A stretch of DNA of 64,000 nucleotides from Helicoverpa zea (GCF_022581195.2 NC_061455.1:6196120-6260119); one strand, 5' to 3'. Shown: positions 49,575 through 64,000, counted from the stretch's first letter. The notes: generated by a model from the sequence alone, not told the origin. Translations and numbers: made by a program.

Positions 49575-51469
49575 TTAACAATAATATTTTCAGCCAACGC
49601 TCAGTTGTTCATCAACTTATAGCAATGGCAACTCTTTCCAGAAGAAACTTTTCTGATTTAATTTCTATTCCACTCCATTTCCACAAGATATACTCAGATA
49701 AACTTATTTAAACTACTTTTATACTGCAAATAACTTATTTGCCGTTTAGTAGAAGATAACTCAAACAACAAAGGCAATTCAAAAGATAACACAAACAAAA
49801 CATTTCTTTATGAAAAGTTCAGATCAGCGAAGCGTTCAGTAGCATAATTCACATTAATAACCAAACCAATTTAAATACAAAACCAATAAACAATTAAAAT
49901 TTCTCAATTCTCATAAATAAAAGATAAGAATAAAATATAGATAGGTGGTCAGTATTTACAGCGTAAATCCACTCTGGTATCGTTTAAAATGAACGTTCGA
50001 TAAAGACAATAAATTGGTATAGGAGCGGGCACAAAATAAAATTAAAACACGGTGTACATGCACTGAATCATGGGGTCAAGTGACCGTCCCCCGAGGATTT
50101 GGCAACCGATACATGACTGTGCACTTAGGGACCGGCCTATCTAGTCGCAGCTATTGCCGCTGATGTGATAATAGCCTTATATCTTATCGGAGTGCGATTG
50201 ATGCGCTTATGAATAGCGGTATTATTGAAATGTCTTAATTCAATAACCCCCTTTTTATGGCGTGAGAGTCATTTTCCCAATCGTTTATGCCTAACATCGT
50301 CTTGGAAATAAAATTTTGGAGCCGAATCCCTTGCAAATTATTGGAATAAGCAATTGAGGAGGTGTACCATCGTATACTAGGTACTTACTAACAAAGTCCA
50401 AATTCGATTCCGAAAAATCCTTTATATGTAGAAAGCTACATTATTTCAATGAGTGGCTTTAACACGTGGCTCTGTTGATATGGTAGCCACTCAGTTCCCT
50501 GGGGGTGGCTTCCTGTCTAACTATAAGATGCGGTTGTTTAGGTTAGAGTGGTTGCCAAACTTTTGGGCTTCTGATTTCGTAACAAACTAGTACCGATTGT
50601 TTACCATATTCCCTTAGGCATGAATTATAATCAGCTTTAATTATTTTCTGTAAAATATTATTCTTTTCTTCGAAGTGGATCGACTCACTTCCTTCACTTG
50701 TTTCAGAGAAATCATATTAGGAAACATTTTAAGGGGAAAAGGAAAAACTAATGCTTAATTATGGGTATAGGTAGGTTTAATTGTATTATTACTCTCGAGG
50801 TAGCTTGACTTTTAGATATACATCAATATGTTCCAACATTACCTGTTAATCAATTAAGTGCACATTACAAGAACACATCAAGATTAACCTCAATTCATGA
50901 AAGCCAGGGAAGACGGCACAATTAAGTGGAAACATCTCTAATATTTGGAGAAGTACTCGTACATTAGTGGAGCATACTCTTGATATCAATAAGCTAAGAG
51001 CCATTTACTTACTGTTCGACGGCGTACTTCTCAACCTCGTTCCGACTCGATCCATAGAGAATAACGTGGTGATCGCTACTTATTGGGAGCTGTAATCATT
51101 TGGCAATGTAACGTCATTGTATTAAAATTATTGAAGCTTCATTTAGAACTTTCAGAAAGCCTACTTGACTATTATTTTGGCACTGTTGGGTAAGCATATA
51201 GTTAAAGAGTTGGCTGTGGTTAAACTACGTATATATAAGATGCTTTAATATTATTGTGGTGAGTTTGATTTCCGTCTGTCAACTTTTTTTTTTAACTTTC
51301 TCTTATGAAATTCAAAAGGGAGTGACATAACGTGAGCGATACGTGAAACAAGAATAATTTATACCTATATTTATTTGATGATTTCGTAAATACTTTAACG
51401 GAAATCGTGTACATTTTGTCAATGAGATCTCAAATTATTTATTTAAAATTGTATTGTTTAATTATGTGA
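49575..51469. other. Unique non-coding DNA up to the gap
   Basis: AT-rich; nothing recognised. Confidence 0.5.
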
Positions 51470-51569
51470 NNNNNNNNNNNNNNNNNNNNNNNNNNNNNNN
51501 NNNNNNNNNNNNNNNNNNNNNNNNNNNNNNNNNNNNNNNNNNNNNNNNNNNNNNNNNNNNNNNNNNNNN
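51470..51569. other. Assembly gap of exactly 100 N
   Basis: Exactly 100 Ns, the conventional size for a scaffold gap of unknown length. The right edge starts inside Helitron copy 2 sequence (25812 equivalent). Confidence 1.
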
Positions 51570-52817
51570 TACTGAGACTGTTCGTAATCGTGACCAGTGT
51601 ATTTGCGATCAGAAGTAAGCATGTCTCTGGTATGCGACGCGCAATTTGTACGTTTTCAGACGCATAAAGCAATTTACGTGTGTATGGTATTAAATCGAGA
51701 AAGCTCCCATTTCTTATCTGCACTTTGTATCTGGGCTTGTTCTTAAAGCTACAGAATCCTACATTACCTACCTACCTCACGCTTAGCAGCGCTTGCGAGA
51801 GACAGATCCTCCTTTTTTCTAGGATTAAGTTTACATATTTTGCATCAGAAAAAATAATTAAGGTCTACTTAATACTACTCACTCAAAGTAATTTGTTTTA
51901 AGGCCACCACATTAGTGGAAGATAAGCTAAACTATGTTTATGAAAAAATCCTGATATGAACTCCATCTGTAACTTTAAATGATAATTAATTGTTATACTA
52001 AAGTCATCATTTCTGACATAATGTTCAAAAAATAATTTAGATGGCACCGTTTTACATTTGGCTGAGAACTATTAATTTTCCTTTCATCAAGGTAATAATT
52101 ATAATTGGATTTTGATGTGGCACGGCAAACTGACAAACACTATTGAAATGTCTATCGAAAAATTACACTACGTGTTAAAATATAGTGAATTACGGAAAAT
52201 ACACAACTCCATCTGTTGAAATAATAATCCTCTATAAATAATGTATGGTAATTTATTGTCATTTACCACCTCGCTCCTTTGACAAATTTTATGTATTTTA
52301 TTTAACACAGATTACCACAGATGGAGCTACTTTAACCTTGGCTAAACAAAATTTTCATATTTTTTTTTTCTTCCGAAGTTACTTATGAAGGTGTGATTTT
52401 CTGTGTAAAGGTTAATAATAGGCCGATCAACTAATATAAGTACAACATTCAAATGTACAGTTTTGATAAACAGATTGCGTGTCGTAATATTTTACATCTT
52501 GAATTCACAAAATTAATCATATCTTTTGATAGAGTGAATCGATTTCGATGAAACAAAAACTAAGTAATACCCCAAGTTACGTAGAATTTTTGTGTATAAG
52601 CATTGTCTGCATTGAATTCGTAGATTTTACGTGAATCCCGAACAAACAAACAGATAAACAGACAAACAGACAAACAGACAAACAGACAAACAGACAAAAA
52701 TGATAAAAATGATGGAAATGGGTTCTGTTAGTTATCCTTTAACATGCTGGCTATTTTTTTTGTCAATTTCTTCAATGTACAAAAATTACTTTTCTACAGA
52801 TTTATTATATGTATAGA
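51570..52817 (-). mobile_element. Helitron copy 2 again, cut by the gap
   Basis: Duplicate of 25812-27059. The 5' terminus (minus strand) is intact and the 3' part is missing at the gap. Confidence 0.85.
52640..52698. repeat. (acaaacag)n microsatellite, duplicate copy
   Basis: Same unit count as 26882-26940. Confidence 0.9.
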
Positions 52818-55505
52818 TTATCGCGACTCGACTGTCACGAAGCTGGAGTACATAAATGTAGGGGTGTGCTATGTATTGTAATGGAATTATTGATAACGTG
52901 TTTGTTTACTGTTGACACTAGTTTCTATTGTGTTTTATTTATGTATTCCTTTTTAAAATTTTCATGTATGAGAGCACTTCTAATTATCCATAGGTCATTA
53001 GTAACGTGTTGACACAAAGGAGAGAACACAAAGATATTCCAGGCAGGTACATCTGCTCGGTATCCTCTCCAGCCTTACCTAAGGGTATGGACGTGTCTCT
53101 GCAAAATGTTGGCCTAAACACGTTCACTATTGTCTAATCTATTTATTTCAGAACCAACATCCTTCAGACTTACTAACCGTTCATAATTGTCCAAATTGAA
53201 AGAAATTATTTATGTTAAAAATATTTCAGAGAGGATACAAAAATGCTGATTACAAACAACTCTATTTTTCCCGTGACTTGTACTTTGTTTACGGTTAAAA
53301 AAAGGCAAAGGCTTTTTGGTTTCAGTTAATACAAAGGCTCGTCGACGAGTGAAGCGCTTTTTTGCTAGTTTACCTCTCACGACGTCTACCGTCCCTATGG
53401 ACCATTTTATTTTTGCTTCGTTCTCATCTTTTCGTCGAGACTTACAGGTATTAATTATCTTGAACTCGAATTCGCTTCGTTTGCGATGAAAAATGTCAAA
53501 CGGCAAATCTTGGCGAATAAAATTCTTTCAACTTTTTAATCAGTGGAAAAGGCAGCGGTGCATTTAATTCCGTTTTATAGTTGATAGGTTTACAGTAACT
53601 ACGTTTCTGTATATTCGTACAGTTATTAAATAAACTGTTGAATGTAGCTGTTTGATACAATCAAACTTACCTTAATACACACAAATTACACTTCTAGCAA
53701 CAAAAAGTAAGCACGCATAACGTACTGCATAAACCCAAAGCGCCACAAACCAGTGCAACTGTGACCAAATTGCTTAATTTGAACGGCCGTATTAATTATG
53801 TATGAGGGTGCGACACTCCTGTCCTCGCCAGATACGACGTTCTACGTAACTATAAAAAGATTGCCACGACATTTTCATAGTAAACACGTCAAGTTAATTT
53901 TATACATGGAGAACGGACCTTAACTCGTTAAAATGTATATGAGGGCAGTTACTGCTGATAATATACTGTTTTGCGGCTTAAATACTACGGCTACGAATTA
54001 ATTGTAACTCTATTTGTTTTTTAACTTGTAGGAATAGCTTTTTGTTTTTTTTTTCCCATTTAACCTGTCGGTGGTTTTGTGAAGCGGACTTCAAACTTTT
54101 GATTCCCAAAAAACAAATATTTCCAGTTAAAACTAATCCCGACGGCTTACGCGAAAAATATTTCCCAGAATTTTCACGGACTTCCTATTCGGTACAGATT
54201 TCGGAACAGCTGTTGCACCAGCTGTAACAGCTGACGGCAAACAAAACCTTACCACGATACTCGTACACGACAACAAACAGCGCGCTCTTCAATTCTAATA
54301 CGTTATTAATTCTATGAACTGTATGCAGTGAAACACATTATACTATTCAGCGTAGTGCAACTATTAGTCCGTTTGCCAACACTTACACTTCAACGTCCCA
54401 CTTATTCAGTACTCCATAAACTGTAAGCGATGCCTTTACAACTAACCGTGAATCATAAACAAGCCTCGACAAGCCTCGACTCGTGTGAAACTTTGTTCAA
54501 ATTATGGACGCTGCATTCGGATGCTGTATGTAGGAAAACAAAGATTAAGTTAAGTCCAGCTATAGATTATAACAGATACGACTTTTTTACCGCTTCAGTA
54601 GATACGTCAAAAGTTACATCGTGATACTAAGATAATATAAGTTTCGCTCAAGTTGTCGGCATAAACAAAGATACACACACAGTTCGCTGTAAGTAAACTT
54701 ATCTTAACTTGTATGATACGAGAGAAAATATTATGAGCGTAGTTACTCACGTATGAAGGTAAAGAGTCAGATTAGCAGGACGCGTGTGACTCTCATTACA
54801 GGAAATTGCCGTAATTATGAAGATTAATCCTGAAAATGAGGCATTACACCAACAACGTAGATATAACGGCACAAATCTTCTTTGTGTACGTGAGGGTAGG
54901 CGTTTAACAGCTTCGCCCCTTCGACGAATGCCGACTTCAAACAGTAGTTCAACTTTAGGTCGTTAGTGGCCGAGATTTTGTAGACCCTTTAGATGTTCGT
55001 CGGACGAATAATAATACTGCGGATAAAAGTTGTAAAATGTACAATACATGCGAGAAAAGATAAGTATTGTCGAAGCTTTGTTTTGTTTTTGGAGAATTGG
55101 CGCTTTCACACCGGAGGATCTTGTACACTGTACCTATATGATTTTTTTTTCTATACGCACCAAAAAACCTATCACGCGGTTTTGTTGTCAGTTGTTTTCT
55201 GTTACGTGCAAACGTGATTTACAGTAACTACGATTCATCAACTTGCTATGTCAACTAAAAAGTAATACACAGGATTAATTTAAACATCATGTTAATACAC
55301 AATGTTCTACAAATTAAAACTTCTGATTTAGGTACGAATATTGTAACAAAGGTTTAACAAAATGATAATTTGCGGACGCATAAATTGAGCAGTGTTTGTT
55401 TACTCTACTGAGGACCTTATCAGTAAGTCTGTTTGTAACAATACAGGTCAACTACTGCTTTATAAAGTAATTGTTTGACTGTCGGCGATAAACACAAAAC
55501 TACGT
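52818..55505. other. Duplicate of 27060-29747, non-coding
   Basis: No supported gene; see the first copy. Confidence 0.6.
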
Positions 55506-55507
55506 TA

Positions 55508-55643
55508 CAGTTACCGGCACGGATGTCGGGCCCTGACCTTCACCTGCGCACAAGCGATTTACTGCCTTATTGCCTTATGCGTACGGGTGCGCAAAGCGAT
55601 CCCCACTCTTCCGCCGAGAGCCCGACATCCGTGCCGGTAACTG
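55508..55643. mobile_element. TA-flanked MITE, duplicate copy
   Basis: Identical to 29750-29885 with the same TA flanks. Confidence 0.75.
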
Positions 55644-55645
55644 TA

Positions 55646-58600
55646 CAGATTTTTATTACTCAATTTTTAGCTTAAAGGTTTTTTCTGCCTAAAGAAAATC
55701 GAAACCACTAAGGTAGCCTGTAAAGCTATATAAGTTAAACTGAGATTGTGTAAAAAACAAATAAAACTTCTTATTTCCATAACACTCTACAGTTAATATG
55801 AGTTATTTCACTTTTCATTATCTTATAAATCCTAAAACGGTCCCCATAAAAACAGAAAATAGTATTGAACTTTGCATTTGTCGCGTTTCATATACACGTC
55901 ACAAAGTCAATAAGGACAAACAACAGAGGAAGCGAGAAACTTTACAAATGCAGATATCATACGGGAAAAAATGCTGCGTCTCTCGGAACGTATTGAACCA
56001 GTTTCATTTCTTTTGTAACGTGAAAGTTTCAAAAACTATTCACTTACCTGTTTATATCAGGGATATGTTATTCATAGTTCCAATGTCAACAATATTCCAA
56101 ATGTAAAAAGCTTTTTTTATATTGAAAATGTTTTTTTTATTATTATTTTTTTTGTAATGAATAGTTAAAAGATTTGATTATCGATTCACTGATGTTATTC
56201 CATGAAATGTTAAATGAATTTTTTTTCATATTCGATTTATAATATGCCTATTTATTTAGAACGACATGCTTTAATTGTTATTTATTTAAAGGCTGCATTA
56301 CATTTTATAACTCCACACAGTTCAATTAAGTAATACAATCGTATTATAACTCAAGAATTCTAATGCTGTATAAATACAAAGTAAGTTATAAAGGTTTTAA
56401 GTACACACACACATACATTACTAGTTTAAATAGAATTACCTAATCACACACACACACACATACGTTGTTTGCATGCAATCGAGCTAAGTACACTCATAAT
56501 TTGCTTGTAACTACCCAGGGCGTGGTTATGTGGTCATTGATTCAGATACATTAGTCAAGACACCAGTCAAGCGAAAGATTAGGCCTATGGTTCACTGCCA
56601 ATTCGATAGCATTACACACCGTATGTGTACATGCCTTAATTAACTATAGCTTTTGTATCCTCCGGCTAATAGTACCTTTGTCTTGGGTCATTTGAATATT
56701 AAATTTGTTTATCCTATATGTTATTAAGCCTATTGCAGTTTGTGATTGGACAAAGGACTGTGGCGAGCTGTTTGCGAAATTAGTTCTATATTATCAGGAC
56801 CACTTCCAAGTTATGCGTACATTTGGGCCGGTTCCGGGTTCTAAATTCAAATTAAAACAAAAAGGCCAGTGAGAACACGTTAGGAATGTGAACTTTTTGT
56901 AACCGTATTGTCGCAAAATGTTGGGCGCAATAATATCCTTTTCAGAGTAAAATTCGGTTCGATTTTGCTGAAATAAAATTAAAAGTAGGGTTTAAACTCT
57001 TTACACCAACCTTATAAACAATATGAATGGATTATAATTTTATACAGCAAAAATATTTTTTTTGCATCAGTGTTTTTTACTGTAGGAAAAATGTTTTGAG
57101 TTTTTTATATTCAATTCCGACCAACTTTTAAAACGTGAGTAAGACTGTAAAATTTATACGAATACCCAGATGAGCTTGTAAAAAAACTTTTTATATTATT
57201 AAAAAACAAGAAAGTACCACATTAAATCCACGTTTATGGCGCCGAAATTAAAATTGTTGTACAACTTTTTCGCGTAATAAATCCAGCTTAAAGTATTTGT
57301 TCGTAAAAAATAAAATTCGGTGCACTTTCATAAAAGCAAGATGTCATAAACTGTGTTATGAATAGGGAGGGGTGCAGGGTGGAAAAGGGGGGGGGGTAGG
57401 TGTAAACATGCTGTAAAAACAAAAATGTTAGCTATCTAACGGACACAATATAACCCGTTCATGCATGGATCATATTAGATTTATGTACATTGAATAGAAT
57501 ATTATTTTATTGCTCATATGGACTAAGCATAGGTCTTTTTAGCATATTTTTGTGAAACGTCAATGATAACGAAAATATTTATTTTCTGAATTAGTTTTGT
57601 AGCCTAATTTAAGCACCGAAAAAAATTTGGCTTTACACGGCCTATAATCACTCAAGAGACAACAACAAGACCAAGCCGAACCAGTTATCAACTTAGACGG
57701 CGAACCAATTTTTGGGTTCACCCTTTAAATTCCATCAATGACTAGCTGTCCTTATAAATTCATTAGCATAAAGTTTCCGATCTCAATACCATTTGAACTT
57801 CATCTTTTGATGCAGGATTACTTCATAAGTTTTCAGAGAAATTCAATTACTAAGCTATCGAAAGGAACAACATTTAGAGGAGGTAGGAAAAGGAACTTAA
57901 ATTACATTAATAGAGTAATATTTCATCGATGTATTTTATAATCATTATTGAATAGGGAAAGCCAATAAGCACTGGAATATTTTATTACTTAGGTTGCAAA
58001 CTGAAAAAGATGTAATCGCATTATTTCATGTCTTGTTTAAACATAGTCGTTTTATAGTTACTCACATATAAAATAAATTGATTAGAGAATGAAATATTTA
58101 TAGACAAACCCTTTGTGCCTACCTTTATAATTATCGTATTATCATCTGCTTACCCTTTGCAAAAGTATCACGTTAAGCTTCCCACAGTGTCAGCGAACGC
58201 ATATTCACTTATACCCCAATCGACCATTATCCTGGTTTCAATTTCAATCTTATATTCTCATCTTGACTCAACTGTATATTACATACGTGACAAAAATGTT
58301 AGGTAATGCAAAGCATCGTCGACTTATGACTAAATGCCCCCCACTGAGGAGACGGCAGCGAGGCAATATTAATATCTACATACGTAATACGCTCACTTCG
58401 TCTTCATAAGTCGGCCACGTACATATTACGCAATTTTTATTACGTCCCGGCCTAGCCACCCTTCTTGAGGAATTTACTAAACAAGAAACTGCAATTTCCT
58501 GTGACTAATTCATTGCTGTTATTAATCTTGTGGCTTGTATTCTTATTTTCTGCTGGAATGTGGTCAAATGTTGTGGTTGACCGTTTACGTTTGCTTTTCT

Positions 58601-61600
58601 GTGGCCTTTTATAGATATTTTGTTGTTATCCTGTTTATTTTTTGGGGATGGGATATCAAATATGATTTTATTATGTTAATATGGAATCACATAAAGCTGG
58701 TTAGAAGAATGACACGAATATAATTTGTCAATAACGCTGAAATGCTTGAAACAAGATCTCTATATAAAAGAAGCTGAACAAACGCTGAACTTTAAAAACA
58801 TTTCCACGACGTTCCCATAAATTGCATTTAAATCATCGTTAATAAACTATCGTGCAGAAACACGCGTTCATAAAAATTGTAACGTGTGTAATGCTCCGAG
58901 AACGATAGATCACTTTGAGTATGGGACACCGGCGCGCCGTGCATACATTGAGTTAAGTGCCACTTAGCTGCTAGGTAGCACAATTCTACCTACATGTGTA
59001 GTCACTGTATTGGCATGTCTTCACTTATGTAAACACTGCTAAGTATGCTACAGTATTCTATATGGATTTCTGATAGATAAAGTGGATATTTGTGGGGATT
59101 TCACGAAAATATTTGATTTGACATAACATTTTAAAACTTTTATTTTGTGAAAAGTAGGCAAATTGGGGCCTGCGGCAGTAGTATAAGGCATGTGCCATTG
59201 ATACAATAATTTATTTCGACTTTAAAGCCTTCGTAGAAAAAAATACCTATTAAAGTAAATGTTTAAGGCTATACAATTTTACCTGACCAAACCGTAATGT
59301 GCAATAGGCGTTCATCCCAAATTAAAGTGGTTTTCGGTCAATAAGCTCGTATTGACTGAAACACCACGAATTAATTAGAACGCAATGTCAAACAGCGCGC
59401 CGCTACAGAAACAACACTGTTTAATACGATATGTGTGTAAAACGTAATGTTACCATAATTTGATGTACCAAGAAGTGGAATAATGATAATTTCAACTATG
59501 AGTACCCGTACACGGGAGACTTTTTAGTCGGCGACAGTTTGATCGGGTGCTTGATAAGTATGAAGATGAATGGAAGTACACACGTATTCACCTGGAATCA
59601 GACCGACTGCAAACTGATTGAAAAAAGAGTGCCTACTCGTATTTAATAAATTAAATTATTAGTAAGTATTAAACAGTTGCGTTTTGGTCTGAACTGTAAA
59701 TTATAATCGAGAATAGTAGAGGGATTTATCAGAGAAAACCCTTGTTAGTTGTATGTACGTGAGAGATGTGTTTCAGCGCATAATATACCTACAGGGACCA
59801 TGTTTTTGGTTATAATAGAAAGCGTGAGATAATGTTTAATAATTTTTATCTTTTGTATCGGGTACAATACTACAGTACATTTTCCCTAATTATTATATTT
59901 CTGACGTCATGAGTTTGAATTTTAACAAATAGTAGCACAATACAGACAGCATTAATTTCAAAGGGTAATCAAACGACAATGTTAAATGAACACCGACACA
60001 AATTCCAAACGATTAATTTCACGTCGAAGAACAAAAAGAGTGAACCGAAATAAATTCTCAACTTCCGCACTCGCCCGTTTATGAAAAGAAAAAAAAAACC
60101 CCGATCAACTTTGTGAAACAGAATTTTATTTATTATTTTCGTTTAGAGCGATCAACTGTGTAAAGAAGAGAGTGTCGCCAGATATTGTTGGCATAAATCA
60201 TTTTTCAATTCAATTTAAACGACACAGTGTGTTGTTGTTCCCGATACAGGGCAACTCGCAAGGAGCTCGCGACTGCCAGTGGATACACCAAGCATTTTTC
60301 TTCAACATTTATTTTCAAACATTTATGTATTTCTATTATTTTATACTACAACCACAAAACTGATTTAATCGTTGTTCGAAACTGTTTTTATTTATACAAA
60401 CCGTATAGTGGTTTCATTTCATACTAAAATAAAAGAAAACTAATAAATTGATGAAGCTTATATTTATTTGGAAACCTCAATGTTTATTTAACTTTATGAG
60501 CTTTTATTAAAATGTTTGTTGACTTTGGTTAGCAGTGAAATAATTGGTCGGCAAAATTGCAATCATAATAGAAACATCAAATATTTTATTTTTGAAATCT
60601 GTAGGGAGAGATAAACACCTATAAAAATAACAGTAAAATAAATGACTTCGTATATTTATATTGCCTACGTATATGTAAATAGAATAGGTCCAGCTTTGTT
60701 AGTAACAATGTAAGCGCCACTGAAACCAAATTTGCATTTCCTTAAACCCTTAATGCAAGGTCCACATTATTCTAACGAGAACCGAAAGCAATTTCGGCTT
60801 GCAGTTTATCAAATCCAACATTTAAATGACCAAAGTCGGCTTCTACAAACAACTTGTTTGGTTGATAGGATGGCATCGGACCGCTCGTATTGCGTTTGTT
60901 TGGACCTATAAATCTGTCTCTAACTTCTTCTTAAAGCGAATCTAGTGTTTCGGCGTCTCGTTCCGCAGACGTTGGAAAACCAATTTTAGTATATTGCATT
61001 AAAAGTTGTTGCCAAATGCAGTTTGTGTGTTGATTTTCCCGTTTTCTCACTCCCGCCCCATTTCGTACCCACATGAATACGTATTAAACTGACTCGTACA
61101 AATTGGAATTCACTTACCTACACTTCTTACTACTGCTGTATATTAGAATCGAACGGTAATGGAAAATTTAACGTTTGATTTGTCGGAAATATCGTACAGG
61201 AAGGAAAAAAGTAGGAGATGTGTTTTTGATACGAGGATAAATTTTGTAATCAGATTTGAATATTGTATAACGCAAATGATTATGAAATTACAGAGTATTT
61301 TATAACCTTCTTGGATCTGTCACAATTCCAGTAAATATGGCTCAATACAGTCGTACGCTCCAATACGTCGTCGTAAGTTTTATCTAACATCAAAAACGTC
61401 CCACTTTTACTAGCGGAGCTAGTTCACGGATAATAACATTCAATTTTAGTCGAAGTATTTACGCGTCCCCGCTAGGTCCCAACGCGCCTGATATTTATGG
61501 AGGTCTGTAGCAGCCTTCCCAAATTGAAATACATTAATATTTTACCATAAATGCGACACTTTCATGCGGAACATAACGTTATCGTAATTGGATTCTTCCT

Positions 61601-64000
61601 TCAAAACGATAAACGTCCACATATCATGTGAAAACTACCAGTTTAAGTAATTACATGCGCGATATGAGTTATTTATTGTCCTGGAAACTGTATTTTTACA
61701 GATACGCACTAAAAACTATTTGATAGCTGGTGTTTGAACAGGTCTGAAAGATAAAACAGAAGTTTATAGGTATCCTGTTGTTTATACCATTCCACGTTTT
61801 TACCTGTAAGGGCTACAGACCACATCTTCATAAAAAATTGACGGTCGCAACTTGTAGAGACATAGGTCTGCTATTAAACTTAGGAGCCGGAGTCACGAGA
61901 CGATAAATAATGCAAGACACATACCTATAAAAATACACGCGCCTTGTCGCACAAAAGATCACTGAATTCCTAGTCGCATGAGAAGCTACACTTAGAGCCG
62001 GCGTTCGTTCACTCGCCGCCAATAACGTTGCGTTCGCAATACTTTTTAATACAGTAATGGTTTGCTCATCCATTCAAATACGAATACACGGAGAGATCTT
62101 TTTATCTCGCGCCCAAATCGAATTTTCGTCTGTCGAGATATTCCTCAAAGTTGCAAGCAGAAATTCCTTTGTGTTCCTGTATGTGTAGATATGCTGATAT
62201 TAGGGATATAAGAAGCGAACCTAGAAAAGAGCATAACTCTGTTTTCTATAGACCCGGTTGTCCCGAACGATAAGCTTTACCTGCGTCTTCATTTCAGCAA
62301 ATTGGAAGATTCCTGTAATGGACCGTTTTACAAAATAGCCTCTTTGTCTAAGGAAATCGATTGTATAAGCCCTTTGTCCGCTAAAGAACACTGAGATAAC
62401 AGAGATGAATACTTTTACATCGCTTATATAGCGGTTAGTGCACGGCTGTGATAACAAAGGTAATTCAAATATTTTCCAGAACATCTCTTGACCTATTTAG
62501 GCCGTTCTATGCTCTTCATTTTAATGTTCAGACATAAAATAAAAAATCACCTTACGATTAGGACTAGAACTGGCATATCTAATGTTTGGTATACGATTAA
62601 AGTATCTCTGCCTACTCATAGGTAGATAATCACCCACCAAAAAGTTAATTTAATGGTTTCAATATTTTGTATTAAATTCTCAATCATAAAACAGTAAACA
62701 CATAAAAAACACATTTCGTACCCTACATATCAAAAAGCCATATAAAATAATTTTATTAAGTCAGTAGACTTACTGACCCTAGCAAATTGTAAAAATACTC
62801 ATCAGGCAGCAGGGCTGTCATTAAATCATAATTAGCACGGTCGGATCGCGCCACGGCAATTTTCTCATTTTCCTTGCAAAATTATTCCAGCGAAATTGTC
62901 ATAAACATTTTTGTCTCTTGTGTTAAATATTTTACTTTTGTAATTAACGTATTGTTTTATTTTGTTAGTTATAATTGTAGATCTCTGTTCTAATTTCAAG
63001 AAAAGTTGTATTGCACGTTAGTCCACGTTATGGCATGTAACTCTAACATACAATCATGCGCATGATTAAAACAACAACACCAATTAATTTAAAATTAAGT
63101 CGAAAGAGTATCTCATATTTTTATTGTTCTTGATTGGTTAGACTCAACAATCATAGGTAAAAATATTATTGTTAACAGAATTGAAGTAACATTGTAACAG
63201 GCAATATGTTGTCATCACAGAGTTTCTAAAGAAAAATACTAGTTTAGAAGAAAATGTGCGATATATTTTATTTTTAGGGTCAAGCAGATCCGCCGCGGAG
63301 GGCCATTAAATCACAATTAGAAGTAATGCGGGTGGATGCGTGAGAGGCGACCGGAGGCTTAGCGGGCGCGGGCCCTAGCCACTGGGCTTTGTCGGACTTA
63401 CCCTCTTGTCTTTTAATACTTATATTTCACGCCTCCAATAGCTATTGTTGCTAGAAATACGTCTTATTAAGGCTTCTCACATATGAGCTGAATAACATCC
63501 GAATTTATCTCCATCCAAGACATTGCCAGATAAAACTTTATGATGGCAGTAACATTTAGGTTACATTTAGAACGGATAAGTAATGAGACGGCGGTGGCTA
63601 TTTCGGCAAATGTACGTGATGTAGCAGACAATAAGATAGACGTCTGAGGTAACGACCATATTCCTTGAAAGCCGTAGGGTTATTGAGAGAACGACGCCTC
63701 GACTCGGTCGTCCCAATAGTGGGTCCCATCGGTCGGCCCACCAATATTAGAGGTCGTAAGGACCGATGTGAGAAACCATCGGGGACATTGGACAAGGTGC
63801 AATTGTGAAAAATTGTACGAAGAAGAAATGTAGCTATACCGCGACAGTGAGAGATAAAACTCCAAGTGGATTCTTAAAGACTTATTACGGTCGAAAAATT
63901 ACTGAGTATAGGCACTAAATCAATAGATAGCGGTTTATCTAAAACTAGAGTTATTGCCGTCGAGATAAATGAGAGTGTTTGAAACTAAAACTTTTGCAGT
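55646..64000. other. Duplicate of 29888-38244, non-coding
   Basis: No supported gene. Small length differences at about 56704, 57390 and 60095 relative to the first copy. Confidence 0.6.

Larger units (their letters stand above)
51570..64000. repeat. Second copy of the 12.43-kb duplication (likely assembly overlap)
   Basis: Repeats 25812-38244 in order and orientation to the last base of the window. It carries all of its features, including the Helitron end and the TA-flanked MITE. It has no unique content of its own. Confidence 0.95.

Overview
This window looks like intergenic or deep-intronic DNA from a moth or butterfly (Lepidoptera). It is AT-rich with no bacterial-style gene packing. 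Its recognisable content is eukaryotic transposable elements of kinds common in lepidopteran genomes: Helitrons with TC...CTAG ends, tRNA-derived SINEs, a LINE with a restriction-like endonuclease, a Penelope-like element, small inverted-repeat elements and tandem arrays. I found no intact host gene. The only candidate host coding sequence is a short fibronectin-III-like open stretch on the minus strand (11678-12046), and it may be a decayed or partial exon. Almost all other open frames are chance.

Layout. 1-2223 is unique non-coding DNA. 2224-4542 is an old Helitron carrying a SINE, a GC-rich repeat module and a 122-bp tandem array. 5555-5800 holds three ~86-bp repeats, each with a perfect TGACGTCA palindrome. 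6880-6995 is a retroelement 3' end (minus strand). 9300-9580 has two repeat remnants. 9580-17800 is mostly unique, with the FN3-like fragment at about 12 kb and a SINE scrap at 12.85 kb. 17826-18040 is a SINE (minus strand). 18957-21759 and 24156-27059 are two related Helitron copies in the same orientation. Each carries the same SINE 3' half and the same CpG-rich fold-back element. Between them lies a 5'-truncated LINE fragment (21821-23230, minus strand). 27060-38996 is largely unique and contains a GC-rich TA-flanked inverted-repeat element at 29750. 38997-39961 is a deleted Penelope-like element with its target-site duplication. 41223-43413 is an LTR-flanked non-autonomous element filled with tandem repeats. 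45106-45835 is a duplicated segment around a 17-bp minisatellite. 49332-49574 is a SINE with a poly(A) tail.

The main structural feature is a 100-N gap at 51470-51569. The sequence after it, 51570-64000, repeats 25812-38244 almost base for base (about 12.43 kb, offset 25755-25758). The few differences I saw are mostly in homopolymers or low-complexity runs. This is more likely an unpurged overlap or haplotig joined across an arbitrary gap than a biological segmental duplication. Everything annotated from 25812 to 38244 therefore appears twice.

No genes work together here in an operon sense. The biology is layered transposition: SINEs and fold-back elements inside Helitrons, a Helitron end abutting a LINE 3' end, and tandem arrays growing inside an LTR element.
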